Translations under genes and position numbers: made by a program
The notes under the pieces: generated by a model
Seen by the model: only the letters and a program-made list of their open reading frames with translations
Told to the model about the DNA's origin: nothing
Databases searched by the model: none
Shown here: piece by piece, positions 45,590 to 54,393 of the stretch
Layout: each line of letters opens with the position of its first letter
Position numbering within the stretch: the stretch's first letter is position 1
Source of the DNA: Prolixibacteraceae bacterium
Lineage (GTDB): Bacteria > Bacteroidota > Bacteroidia > Bacteroidales > Prolixibacteraceae
Reading direction: 5' to 3'
NCBI GenBank assembly: GCA_021740385.1
Contig: JAIOZY010000001.1
Location: 119,838 to 183,837 of the forward strand
Length of the DNA: 64,000 nucleotides

Positions 45590-46921
45590 TTAATCAGAAG
45601 TATTTTTCACTATAACTTTTATTTGTTTTATACGGCGTTTATCGATCGACTCAACGGTGAATTCGAAGTTTCTGTATATCAGTTTTTCATTGGGTTTTGG
45701 AAAGTCGTTTTTCATTTCAAGAATTAAACCGGCAAGCGTGTCTGCTTCGCCTTTTATGCCATCAAAAACGGTATTTTCGAGGTTGCAGGTACGGAAGAAA
45801 TCATTAAGCTGAATTTTACCATCAAAAATATAGGTGTTCTCGTTCATTTTAGAAAAAAGGCGGTCGTCGTCGTCAAATTCATCAACAATATCGCCCACAA
45901 TTTCTTCAAGTACGTCTTCGAGGGTAACAATCCCTGAAGTGCCGCCGTATTCGTCAACAACAATGGCCATGTGCACTTTGGCTTTTTGAAATTCGAGCAG
46001 CAGGTCGTCAATTTTTTTGTTTTCGGGTACAAAATAGGGTGGTCGCATTAACGATTGCCACCGGAAACTTCCGAGTTTTTTCAGGTGTGGCATTAGGTCT
46101 TTCACATAAAGAATACCTTCAATATTATCGGGGTTTTCTGAAAAAACAGGAATGCGCGAGTAACCGCTGACGTTAATAATATTCAGCAATTTGTCGGGTG
46201 AATCGTCAACTTCGAGCGCCACCAGGTCAATACGTGGTGTCATAACCTGGTCTACACTGGTCGAGCCAAATTTCACAATACCCTCGAGAATGCCTTTATC
46301 GTCCGATAGGTCTTCTTCGGAAGTGAGTTCCAGTGCATGCGAGATGTTGTCGATCGACAGGTTTTTCTTTTCTCTGGCTTTTAGCTTGTTAACAAATGAA
46401 GTTGAACGAACAAGCAGAAAAATGAGTGGCGAAAACAGTTTCATTGATAACGAAAGGGGTCTCGACATCAGTTCGGCAAAAGGGAGGGCGTAATTGCTGG
46501 CATATATTTTGGGTATTATTTCGCCAAAAAGTAGCAAAATAAAGGTAATGAGTACCACTTCAATTGTGAAACCGATGATTTTCGATTCCGAAAAATTGAC
46601 AATGGAATGGGTGAGGTAGGTTGAAAGAATAATGATTCCAACATTGATAAAGTTATTGGCCACCAAAATGGCAGCCAATAACTTTTCAGGGTTGTGCAAT
46701 AAATTCCGGATGATTTGATGCGTTTTTCTTTTCGAATCGTCGAGAGTCATTTTTTCAGAAGGCGAGAGAGAAAAAAAGGCGACTTCGGAACCCGATACGA
46801 GTGCTGATGAAAGCAGCAGCATTACCAACACAATAATACCCACAATAAAACCGAAGGTAACCGGTAAAAAATGGATATTACCAACGAGGGCGTACGGGAA
46901 AAAAAACGGCTCTGTTTCCAA
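45590..46921 (-). CDS. gldE: GldE, CNNM/CBS-domain membrane protein
   Basis: A 443-aa protein of the CorB/HlyC family: DUF21 (CNNM-type) transmembrane region with helices near 20-50, 78-100 and 115-140, a CBS-domain pair (about 205-330, with QVMTPRIDLVALE and SRIPVFSENPDNIEGILYVKDLMPHL), and a C-terminal CorC_HlyC domain (about 350-435). GldE lies beside gldD in the phylum and is named for gliding mutants; CNNM proteins in general are linked to Mg transport. It is followed upstream by ssb. Confidence 0.9.
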   Translation of the reverse strand: METEPFFFPYALVGNIHFLPVTFGFIVGIIVLVMLLLSSALVSGSEVAFFSLSPSEKMTLDDSKRKTHQIIRNLLHNPEKLLAAILVANNFINVGIIILSTYLTHSIVNFSESKIIGFTIEVVLITFILLLFGEIIPKIYASNYALPFAELMSRPLSLSMKLFSPLIFLLVRSTSFVNKLKAREKKNLSIDNISHALELTSEEDLSDDKGILEGIVKFGSTSVDQVMTPRIDLVALEVDDSPDKLLNIINVSGYSRIPVFSENPDNIEGILYVKDLMPHLKKLGSFRWQSLMRPPYFVPENKKIDDLLLEFQKAKVHMAIVVDEYGGTSGIVTLEDVLEEIVGDIVDEFDDDDRLFSKMNENTYIFDGKIQLNDFFRTCNLENTVFDGIKGEADTLAGLILEMKNDFPKPNEKLIYRNFEFTVESIDKRRIKQIKVIVKNTSD

Positions 46922-46936
46922 CGATCTATTGTTTAG

Positions 46937-47380
46937 TTAAAACGGCAAATCATCACCGGGTTCTTCACCCATGTCATTTTCGTTAACACTGTCTTTTTCA
47001 GGCGTAGTTTGCTGATAGTTGTTTGAGGGCCGGGAATCATCGTTGTCCTGGTCCTTTCTGCCAAGCAGTTGAATTTTGTCGGCAAGGATTTCGGTGAAAT
47101 ATTTTTTCACCCCGTCCTTGTCATCGTAAGAGCGGGTCCTGATGCGGCCTTCAATATAAAGCTGTTTGCCTTTTTTAATGTATTCTCCGGCAAACTCGGC
47201 AAGGCCACGCCAGGCAACAATGTTGTGCCACTCGGTTGATGTGACTTTTTCACCGCTTTTTGCAGTGTAATTTTCACTGGTTGCAAATGGAAACGATGCC
47301 ACGGCAACCCCACTGTCAATGTGTCGAACTTCGGCATCTTTGCCGACATTCCCAACTAAGATCACTTTATTTACTGACAT
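46937..47380 (-). CDS. ssb: Single-stranded DNA-binding protein
   Basis: A 147-aa SSB with the OB-fold region (1-110: MSVNKVILVGNVGKDAEVRH, TEWHNIVAWRGLAE, GKQLYIEGRIRTRSYDDKDG) and an acidic flexible tail ending in DDLPF, the conserved tip that binds partner proteins. It protects single-stranded DNA in replication and repair. Its start overlaps the mutY end by 14 bp, so the two are co-transcribed. Confidence 0.96.
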   Translation of the reverse strand: MSVNKVILVGNVGKDAEVRHIDSGVAVASFPFATSENYTAKSGEKVTSTEWHNIVAWRGLAEFAGEYIKKGKQLYIEGRIRTRSYDDKDGVKKYFTEILADKIQLLGRKDQDNDDSRPSNNYQQTTPEKDSVNENDMGEEPGDDLPF

Positions 47381-48488
47381 AGCTTGAGGATTTAATGGTT
47401 AAACAATAGCATAAAACTAATAAATGTATGTGAACATGAAACATTTCCAATAAATAGTTCTCAATAACTTTTGGTACCGGTAAATCAAAAATATCCTTTT
47501 TATTTATCGTATGAAATTGTACCGGTAAATTTTTTGTGCCGGGTGCCGAAAGATAATAAAAACGAATAAAAAGACGCTGGTGCGACAGCAAATGTTTTTT
47601 AACACCGGAAACATTCAATACGGTAGTTTCAGAAGCAGCAAACATGTTTTTCCATAAAGAGTTGTTGTGAATCGCTTCGGGTGCAAGCGGTGTAGAGGTT
47701 TCAATTAACGGAAAATCGTACAGGTTTTTCCATATATCGTTGTTGTTTCGTTTGTTAAAGAGCAATTCATCTCCGTTATCGATAACCAGGTAGCTGAAAT
47801 AGCGGTTTTTTAGTTTTGCTTTTTTCGCTTTTACCGGAAATTTTTTTACCATGCTGTTTTTGTGTGCGTAACACGAACTTTTTAGGGGGCATTGGAGGCA
47901 ATCGGCATTTTGAGGGCTACAAACAAGCGCCCCGAGCTCCATAAGTGCCTGGTTAAAGTTTCCCGGTTGTTCAGGGTCTATCAGTTCTTGAGCCAACTTA
48001 GAAATTTCCTTTTTCCAACGGTTTGTTTTTTCGGGCGTTTGAATTCCGAAATAGCGGGAAAGCACCCTGCCCACGTTCCCATCGGCTGCAGCAACAGGCT
48101 TGTTAAAAGCGATGGAAGCAATTGCTGATGCCGTGTAGGGGCCAATACCTTTTAGTGTTAGCAGTGTTTCATATTTTTCAGGCAGTTTGTAATTGTATTG
48201 TGAAAGTTGTTTGGCCGCTTCGTGCAAGTTACGCGCTCTGGAATAATAGCCCAGTCCCTGCCAGGCCTTAAGCACCGCTTGTTCGTTTGCTTTGGCGAGG
48301 CTTTCTGCTGTCGGAAATTGCTCGATAAAACGATTGTAATAAGCTGTACCCTGCTCAACCCGAGTTTGTTGTAGGATTATTTCCGAAATCCATGTACAAT
48401 AAGGGTTGGTAATGTTTCTCCAGGGAAGTTCCCTTTTGTTAACGGCATACCATTTTAAAACCTTTTTTCTGAACACCAATATTTCCAT
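47367..48488 (-). CDS. mutY: A/G-specific adenine DNA glycosylase
   Basis: A 373-aa MutY that removes adenine opposite 8-oxoguanine. The helix-hairpin-helix is LKGIGPYTASAIASIAF with catalytic Asp in AADGNVGRV, and the iron-sulfur cluster cysteines are CSPQNADCLQCPLKSSC (spacing 6-2-5). The C-terminal NUDIX-like domain (about 225-345) recognises 8-oxoguanine. The last 20-25 residues (after IENYLLEMFHVH) are hydrophobic and not expected in the family; the extension runs into the ssb start and could be an effect of loss of an earlier stop. Confidence 0.95.
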   Translation of the reverse strand: MEILVFRKKVLKWYAVNKRELPWRNITNPYCTWISEIILQQTRVEQGTAYYNRFIEQFPTAESLAKANEQAVLKAWQGLGYYSRARNLHEAAKQLSQYNYKLPEKYETLLTLKGIGPYTASAIASIAFNKPVAAADGNVGRVLSRYFGIQTPEKTNRWKKEISKLAQELIDPEQPGNFNQALMELGALVCSPQNADCLQCPLKSSCYAHKNSMVKKFPVKAKKAKLKNRYFSYLVIDNGDELLFNKRNNNDIWKNLYDFPLIETSTPLAPEAIHNNSLWKNMFAASETTVLNVSGVKKHLLSHQRLFIRFYYLSAPGTKNLPVQFHTINKKDIFDLPVPKVIENYLLEMFHVHIHLLVLCYCLTIKSSSYVSK

Positions 48489-48535
48489 GGTTGTTTAAAA
48501 CTATGAGGGTTAAAACAAAAAAAAATCCATTTTGT

Positions 48536-48568
48536 TTTGTTAATATTCTGGGAAAAAAATTATCTTTG
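48536..48568 (+). promoter_or_regulatory. HU gene promoter
   Basis: TTTG at 48536-48539, 21-bp spacer, TATCTTTG at 48561-48568, 46 bp before the HU start. It is one of the best matches to the phylum consensus in this window and would drive HU and the 30-aa basic protein. Confidence 0.8.
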
Positions 48569-48614
48569 CCAACCACTAATTAAATAAATAGTTGATAATT
48601 AAATATTTTTAACA

Positions 48615-48899
48615 ATGACAAAAGCAGATATTGTAAACGAGATTTCAAAGGACACTGGAATCGAAAAAGTAACAGTACAGAAAACTGTAGAAGCTTTCAT
48701 GGAAACTGTAAAGGATTCATTAGTTGATGGTAACAATGTTTACCTGAGAGGTTTTGGTAGTTTTATCGTAAAGAAAAGAGCTGAAAAAACAGCCCGTAAC
48801 ATTTCAAAAAATACTACCATTATTATTCCTGAACACAACATTCCTGCGTTCAAACCTGCTAAGACATTTGTAACTCAAGTTAAAGAAAACGTAAAGTAG
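48615..48899 (+). CDS. hup: DNA-binding protein HU
   Basis: A 94-aa HU/IHF-type nucleoid protein: MTKADIVNEISKDTGIEKV, then the dimer core and beta-arm region GFGSFIVKKRAEKTARNISKN. It bends and compacts DNA. The consensus promoter lies upstream. A very small basic-protein gene begins six bases after its stop, and RNase G follows after a terminator. Confidence 0.97.
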   Translation: MTKADIVNEISKDTGIEKVTVQKTVEAFMETVKDSLVDGNNVYLRGFGSFIVKKRAEKTARNISKNTTIIIPEHNIPAFKPAKTFVTQVKENVK

Positions 48900-48905
48900 T
48901 TTAAT

Positions 48906-48998
48906 ATGCCTAGCGGAAAAAAGAGGAAAAGACACAAGATGGCTACGCATAAGCGTAAAAAACGGTTGAGAAAAAACCGCCATAAGAAGAGGAAATAA
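48906..48998 (+). CDS. 30-aa basic ribosomal protein, bS22/mS38 (AURKAIP1/COX24) type
   Basis: MPSGKKRKRHKMATHKRKKR continues with LRKNRHKKRK: 30 residues, almost two-thirds Lys, Arg and His. The pattern KKRKRHKMATHKRKKRL resembles the C-terminal motif of mitochondrial mS38 (AURKAIP1/COX24) and mycobacterial bS22, basic peptides at the small-subunit/large-subunit interface. It lies six bp after HU and before rng, an arrangement kept in Bacteroidota. It is easily missed by gene callers because of its length. I am confident it is a gene and less certain about its exact ribosomal site. Confidence 0.85.
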   Translation: MPSGKKRKRHKMATHKRKKRLRKNRHKKRK

Positions 48999-49038
48999 CC
49001 CTTATGGTTTTATAGCCATTTTTTTTTTAAAACATTCA

Positions 49039-49083
49039 GATTAAACCTAGGGTGCTTTGTGCAGCTTAGGTTTAATCCTTTTT
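49039..49083 (+). terminator. Terminator after the HU/basic-protein operon
   Basis: GATTAAACCTA and TAGGTTTAATC form an eleven-bp perfect stem with a 17-nt loop and CTTTTT after it, 40 nt past the small gene stop. A T-run from 49019 to 49028 with a shorter hairpin lies just before. Confidence 0.7.
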
Positions 49084-49137
49084 AAGAAATAGAGTTCTAA
49101 TACATATTTATTAATACTCCCGTAAACATTATTGAAT

Positions 49138-50688
49138 GTGAGTAGCGAATTATTTATCGACGTTAGTCCTTCCGAGATCGTGATAGCACTGATCGAAGAT
49201 AAACGTTTGGTAGAGTTAACCAGAGAGAAAAGCGGTACTAAGTTTGCAGTGGGCGATATTTACCTCGGAAAAGTAAAGAAAATCATGCCCGGGCTTAATG
49301 CCACTTTTGTGAATGTGGGGTACGAAAAAGATGCATTTTTGCACTACCTCGACATGGGACCGCAATTCGCTACTTTGAACAAGTTTGTTCATTTAGCAAA
49401 ATCGCGCAAAGGAAAAAGTATTACTACATCAAGAATGCACAGCGAGCCTGACATCAATAAGCATGGAAAAATCACAAACCTGCTTCGGTCAGGCCAGTCA
49501 ATTTTGGTTCAGGTTGCCAAAGAGCCCATTTCGACAAAAGGGCCCAGGCTTACATCCGAGCTTTCAATTGCTGGGCGTTACATGGTGCTTGTGCCTTTTA
49601 GCGATAAAGTATCGGTTTCTCAAAAAATTAAAACTTTTGAGGAACGGAACAGGTTGAAAAAACTTATTCAAAGTATCAAACCACGAAATTACGGAGTCAT
49701 CCTTCGCACAGCCGCCGAGAGTAAAATGGTGGCAGAATTGGACCAGGAGTTAAAACGGTTGGTAAACAAATGGGAGTCGGTTTTACCGAAGTTGAAAAAA
49801 GTACACCCTCCCGGGTTGGTACTTGGGGAATTAAGCCGTACATCAGCATTGTTACGCGATGTGTACAACCCCTCTTTTGGCAATATTTATGTTAACGACT
49901 ATTCGGTTTACGAAGAGGTTAACGAATATATTGCAGGAATAGCTCCTGAAAAAAAGAAAAATGTTAAGTTCTATGACAAGAAGGCGCCAATGTTCGATGT
50001 TTATGGCATTGACAAGCAGATAAAAGCGCTTTTTGGAAAAACGGTAACCTTCAAAAGTGGGGCATATCTCATTATTGAACATACCGAAGCCTTCCATGTA
50101 ATTGATGTGAACAGCGGTAACCGGGCTAAAGCCGGTAATAACCAAGAAACAAATGCTCTCGAGGTTAACCTGGCCGCCTGCGAAGAAATCGCAAGGCAGT
50201 TACGTTTAAGGGACATGGGCGGTATTATCGTGATCGATTTTATCGATATGCACGAAACTGAAAACCGCCAGAAAGTTTATTCAAAAATGAGAGAAGTAAT
50301 GGCTGTCGACCGTACAAAGCATCACATTCTTCCGTTAAGTAAGTTTTGTTTGATGCAGATTACACGACAGCGCGTAAGGCCTGAACAGCACATTGACACC
50401 TCCGAGGTGTGTCCGGCTTGTAAAGGCACTGGAAAAGTTACTCCAACTATTTTATTTACAGATGAAATAGCAAGTAGGGTTGACTACATTTTTTCCGATT
50501 TGAGCCACAAGAAAATCATTATTCAGGTTCATCCGTTTATCGAAGCCTACTTGAAAAAAGGTTTTAATTCCATTCTGAGAAAATGGCGTTGGAAGTATCT
50601 TAAAAAAATTGAAGTCGTCGGACTTGAAAGCATCGCTTTATTAGAAGCCCGATATTTCGACGGCAACATGGAAGAAATTATTTTCTAA
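49138..50688 (+). CDS. rng: Ribonuclease G/E family endoribonuclease
   Basis: About 516 residues. GTG at 49138 (MSSELFIDVSPSE) is preferred over TTG two codons upstream because family members start there. An S1 RNA-binding domain (about 38-125), then the RNase E/G catalytic domain (about 130-470) with metal Asp pairs in HVIDVNSGN and IVIDFIDM, the Zn-link CPACKGTGK, and the C-terminal KKIEVVG region. It cuts single-stranded AU-rich RNA and matures 16S rRNA 5' ends in other bacteria. It lacks the long C-terminal scaffold of E. coli RNase E. A terminator follows. Confidence 0.94.
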   Translation: MSSELFIDVSPSEIVIALIEDKRLVELTREKSGTKFAVGDIYLGKVKKIMPGLNATFVNVGYEKDAFLHYLDMGPQFATLNKFVHLAKSRKGKSITTSRMHSEPDINKHGKITNLLRSGQSILVQVAKEPISTKGPRLTSELSIAGRYMVLVPFSDKVSVSQKIKTFEERNRLKKLIQSIKPRNYGVILRTAAESKMVAELDQELKRLVNKWESVLPKLKKVHPPGLVLGELSRTSALLRDVYNPSFGNIYVNDYSVYEEVNEYIAGIAPEKKKNVKFYDKKAPMFDVYGIDKQIKALFGKTVTFKSGAYLIIEHTEAFHVIDVNSGNRAKAGNNQETNALEVNLAACEEIARQLRLRDMGGIIVIDFIDMHETENRQKVYSKMREVMAVDRTKHHILPLSKFCLMQITRQRVRPEQHIDTSEVCPACKGTGKVTPTILFTDEIASRVDYIFSDLSHKKIIIQVHPFIEAYLKKGFNSILRKWRWKYLKKIEVVGLESIALLEARYFDGNMEEIIF

Positions 50689-50691
50689 AAG

Positions 50692-50718
50692 AAGCTCCGC
50701 TTTTGCGGGGCTTTTTTT
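50692..50718 (+). terminator. Terminator of rng
   Basis: AAGCTCCGC, loop TTTT, GCGGGGCTT with one G-T pair, then TTTTTTT. It starts four nt after the rng stop. Confidence 0.9.
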
Positions 50719-50804
50719 GTGACTATTATCACCAATTTGAAAACTACTGCTGCTTTATTTTGTTACTTTTAAAAAATAAAAATCGAAAACAAAAATAAAT
50801 GTAC

Positions 50805-52841
50805 ATGAAACGCACGCTGCTTATACTTTCAATTTTAACACTTCTTTTCAATAATGGATTTTCGCAACCTGTTAATCGCGTGAAATGGTCATTCGAACAA
50901 AAAAAGATTTCGGAAACGGTTTATGAATTGCACTTTAATGCAACCATTGATAACGGATGGCATTTGTATTCGAATACCTTGCCCGAAGGCGGACCCATTC
51001 CCACTTCGATAAATTACGAATCAACCGAAGGTTTTAAATTATCAGGCGATCTGGAAACAAATAAAAAGCCCGTTGTTTATTTCGACGAAATTTTTAGCAT
51101 GGAGCTGGAATATTTTGGCGATCAGGTGACATTTACACAAAAAATTGAGATTTTAGGAAACAATCCTCTTGAAATTTCGGGATACATCGAATATATGAGT
51201 TGTAACGATGAATCGTGTACGCCACCCGCCGAAACGGAATTTTCGTTTTTAGTTGGGCCCGCGCCGTCAGTTTCTTCCGAAAATATTGTTCCTTCTGAAA
51301 AAGAAGCCAAAACGGTTGAAAAAGTTGCCGAAAAAAACGAAAAACCTTCTGTACTCATTCAAACGGTTGAAGAAAAAACGGAACCGGTGCAGGAAGTTGA
51401 TGAAATATCGGAACCCGAACCGGCAGATGGTGCAGGTGGAAAGAAGCAACAGGGTTGGCTGGTGTTTCTTTTAATTGCTTTTGCAGCCGGACTTGCAGCG
51501 GTTGTTACACCCTGCGTTTTTCCCATGATCCCCATGACGGTTTCTTTCTTTATGCGGGGAAGCCAGAGCAAGGGCGGAGCTATCAAAACCGCATTGTTTT
51601 TTGGGGGAAGCATTGTATTTATTTATGCTTTACTCGGTGCCCTGTTCACGTTTAACATCTTTGGGGCAAATGTAGGCAATGTGTTAAGTACGCACTGGAT
51701 CCCCAATGCTTTGTTTTTTCTGCTGTTCGTAGTGTTTGCCCTTTCGTTTTTCGGCCTGTTCGAAATTGTATTACCGGGCAGCCTTGTTAATAAAACCGAT
51801 GCAAAAGCCGATAAAGGCGGTTTGATTGGTGCTTTTTTTATGGCACTTACTACCGTAATCGTTTCTTTTTCGTGTACCGGGCCTTTCATTGGCTCGTTGA
51901 TTATTGAAGCAGTACAAAAAGGCGGGTTGGTTCCGTTGTTTGGAATGGTTGCATTTGGCGTAGCTTTTGCGCTGCCATTTACACTTTTGGCATTCTTCCC
52001 TTCGGCTATGAAAAAACTGCCCAAATCGGGTGGGTGGCTCAACGAGGTGAAGGTTGTTTTTGCTTTCGTGTTGCTGGCATTCTCGTTGAAATTCCTGAAC
52101 GTTGTTTTCCACGACTTTGTTACCCGCGACGTATTTCTCGCTATATGGATCACCCTTTCGGTATTGATGGGCATTTACCTGCTTGGGAAACTCAGGTTTT
52201 CGCACGATAGTGAGGTGAATCGTATTGGCGTTGGACGTTTGTTACTTGCCGTTGTCTCGTTCACTTTTGCACTATACCTTTTTACCGGACTGCTTGGCGC
52301 ACCACTGAAAACCGTTTCATCGCTGGTGCCTGCACCTTCGGTAACGGCTGTGCCGGTGCTTTCTGAAAAAGTGGTGCAAAATACCCCTGCCTGCGGTCCT
52401 GCAAAATATGCCGATAAGCTTCATTTGCCTCACGGCTTAACCGGGTATTTCGATTATGAACAGGGGCTTGCGTGTGCCAAAGAACAAAATAAACCGGCCT
52501 TCGTGGTTTTTAAAGGACATGCCTGCGCCAATTGCAAAAAAATGGAAAACTCGGTATGGGCTGACCCGGAAGTCCTTGAAAAACTCAAAAACGATTTTGT
52601 GATTGTAGCGCTATATACCGATGATCGCACAAAACTGCCCGAAACCGATTGGAAAACTTCATCGCTTAACGGGAAAACGCTTAAAACATTAGGGCGTGTT
52701 AACCTCGATTTGCTCATTTCGAAGTATGATATTAATTCAATCCCGTACCACGTAATTATTGAACCCGATGGTGCTGAGCACGAACTGGAAGTAACGTACG
52801 ATACCGAAGTTTTTAACGCGTTTCTAAACAAGTGGCTGTAA
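50805..52841 (+). CDS. dsbD: Thiol:disulfide interchange protein DsbD
   Basis: About 678 residues from MKRTLLILS (a Met two codons upstream is possible). Signal peptide to FSQ, an N-terminal DsbD-type domain (about 25-150) with the CNDESC pair, a Glu/Lys/Pro-rich linker (about 165-215), eight membrane helices (about 220-515) with TPCVFPMIP and SCTGPFIG holding the transmembrane Cys pair, and a C-terminal thioredoxin-like domain (about 540-678) with CANC (Cys574 and Cys577). It brings electrons from cytoplasmic thioredoxin to periplasmic Cys-containing proteins. The linker is longer than in E. coli DsbD. Confidence 0.93.
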   Translation: MKRTLLILSILTLLFNNGFSQPVNRVKWSFEQKKISETVYELHFNATIDNGWHLYSNTLPEGGPIPTSINYESTEGFKLSGDLETNKKPVVYFDEIFSMELEYFGDQVTFTQKIEILGNNPLEISGYIEYMSCNDESCTPPAETEFSFLVGPAPSVSSENIVPSEKEAKTVEKVAEKNEKPSVLIQTVEEKTEPVQEVDEISEPEPADGAGGKKQQGWLVFLLIAFAAGLAAVVTPCVFPMIPMTVSFFMRGSQSKGGAIKTALFFGGSIVFIYALLGALFTFNIFGANVGNVLSTHWIPNALFFLLFVVFALSFFGLFEIVLPGSLVNKTDAKADKGGLIGAFFMALTTVIVSFSCTGPFIGSLIIEAVQKGGLVPLFGMVAFGVAFALPFTLLAFFPSAMKKLPKSGGWLNEVKVVFAFVLLAFSLKFLNVVFHDFVTRDVFLAIWITLSVLMGIYLLGKLRFSHDSEVNRIGVGRLLLAVVSFTFALYLFTGLLGAPLKTVSSLVPAPSVTAVPVLSEKVVQNTPACGPAKYADKLHLPHGLTGYFDYEQGLACAKEQNKPAFVVFKGHACANCKKMENSVWADPEVLEKLKNDFVIVALYTDDRTKLPETDWKTSSLNGKTLKTLGRVNLDLLISKYDINSIPYHVIIEPDGAEHELEVTYDTEVFNAFLNKWL

Positions 52842-52878
52842 GAAGCCGTTAATAAAATGTGTTGGCATTTTTTATGAA

Positions 52879-53829
52879 CTATTCGAGTAGTTCGTAATCG
52901 TGCATCGATTTCATAAATGCTACAAAATCTTCTTTTTGTTCCGAGTCCATCCATTTCATGGCGCTACGGGGGTGTTCGTTCATCGACCCGGTAATCAGGT
53001 ATGGTACATGGTAACCCCAGTCGATTTTTTGTTGCCAGGGCATCACTTCATCCTGAATGGCTTTTAACAGGGGCAGTAACCTGTATTTTGGGTTTTTCAG
53101 GAAGGCGATTAAAATTTCCATTGGGCAGTTGCCGGCACCACGTCCCATTCCAAGCAAGGTGGCATCGAGCATGTTGGCTCCGTGAATGATGGCCGATACC
53201 GTGTTCGACATGGCCAGTTGCATGTTGTTGTGGGCATGTATGCCAATTGTTTTGTCGGGCATGGCTTTTTTGTATTTTTCCATGAGCATTTGTATCGTTT
53301 CGCAATACATGCTCCCAAAACTGTCGACAAGGTAGAAGATGGGTACCCTCGATTTTGCAATGTCGCTAAGTGCTTCGTCAAGGTCGCGTTCGTTTACTTT
53401 CGACACGGCCATCAGGTTTATGGTGGTTTCATACCCACGATCCATACATTCGTGTGCCAGTTTTACAGCTTTATCAACCTGGTGTGCGTAGCAGGCTACC
53501 CGCATCATCGAAATGGCACTTTCTTCTTTTGGTGGAATATCTTCTACATCAATACGACCAATGTCGCACATTGCTGATAATTTAACCTTTGGTTCTTCAT
53601 CGCCAATAACCCTGCGTATGTCTTTATCATCGCAGAAACGCCACGGCCCCACTTCACTTCTCGAAAATGCACTTTCGCTGCTTTTGTATCCAATTTCCAT
53701 GTAGTCGATACCGGCATCAACACATGCATCGTAAACGCTTTTTACAAAACGGTCTTCAAATTTCCATTTGTTCATTATCCCGCCATCGCGTACGGTACAG
53801 TCTAATACTTTAATTTCTTCTCTAAACAT
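52879..53829 (-). CDS. HMGL-like aldolase (4-hydroxy-2-oxovalerate-aldolase type)
   Basis: A 316-aa TIM-barrel protein. VLDCTVRDGGIMNKW at the N-terminus is the metal/pyruvate-binding HMGL motif (CTxRDG), IGIHAHNNMQLA carries the metal His pair (about 205), and LLGMGRGAGNCPMEI (about 235) is the family loop. It lacks a LeuA-like C-terminal dimer or ACT domain, so it is not isopropylmalate synthase. It lies 11 bp after the chorismate-mutase gene, probably co-transcribed. The substrates are unknown; a pyruvate-releasing or -joining reaction is an inference from family. Confidence 0.8.
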   Translation of the reverse strand: MFREEIKVLDCTVRDGGIMNKWKFEDRFVKSVYDACVDAGIDYMEIGYKSSESAFSRSEVGPWRFCDDKDIRRVIGDEEPKVKLSAMCDIGRIDVEDIPPKEESAISMMRVACYAHQVDKAVKLAHECMDRGYETTINLMAVSKVNERDLDEALSDIAKSRVPIFYLVDSFGSMYCETIQMLMEKYKKAMPDKTIGIHAHNNMQLAMSNTVSAIIHGANMLDATLLGMGRGAGNCPMEILIAFLKNPKYRLLPLLKAIQDEVMPWQQKIDWGYHVPYLITGSMNEHPRSAMKWMDSEQKEDFVAFMKSMHDYELLE

Positions 53830-53840
53830 TGGTTGTTTTG

Positions 53841-54152
53841 TTATGTGGTTGTATTCTTAATAATTTCAAGTTCTTTCGATATGTTGTGATCAATTAGTTC
53901 GGCAAATATTTTTGCATAAGCTTCTTTGTCGAGTCCCATTTTGGCTGCCCATTCCGATCGTTGTTCAATAACATGGTCTTTTCTTTCCTGGGCTACAATA
54001 GCATCTTCGGTTTTGTCCTTGTATTTTACAACTTCTTTCACAAACTCATATCTTTTTGCAAAAAGGGTGATCAGTTTATGGTCGATAATGTCGATCTGTT
54101 TTCTGACCTCCTCAAGTGAACCGCAATCGCAAGCATTTTTGATTTTTTGCAT
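53841..54152 (-). CDS. Chorismate mutase, PchB-like
   Basis: A 103-aa all-helical AroQ-fold protein. The start CDCGSLEEVRKQIDIIDHKL, FVKEVVKYK with catalytic Arg and Lys positions, QERKDHVIEQRSEWAAKMGLD and ELIDHNISKELE show the arrangement of Pseudomonas PchB (isochorismate-pyruvate lyase) more than of monofunctional E. coli-type mutase. PchB enzymes also have weak chorismate-mutase activity. Whether chorismate or isochorismate is used here cannot be told; no isochorismate synthase is nearby. It is first in a two-gene unit with the aldolase. Confidence 0.85.
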   Translation of the reverse strand: MQKIKNACDCGSLEEVRKQIDIIDHKLITLFAKRYEFVKEVVKYKDKTEDAIVAQERKDHVIEQRSEWAAKMGLDKEAYAKIFAELIDHNISKELEIIKNTTT

Positions 54153-54393
54153 CGATATTATTTAAAATTGATATTTATTGTCAGGTTAATGTTTCAAAAT
54201 GAAAAAAATGTCCTCAAAAATATGAAAAATTCGTATTCTGAAAAGCCCGAACAGCTTTTTCTATAAAAAAAACATACCTTTTTTATGAAAACTTGACCCG
54301 GAATATTGTGAAATAATCTTTTTCGTTTTTGGATAATATAGGATGAAATTACAGGATAGCAATAATGTTAAAAAGAAACCCCAAACCGATTCA

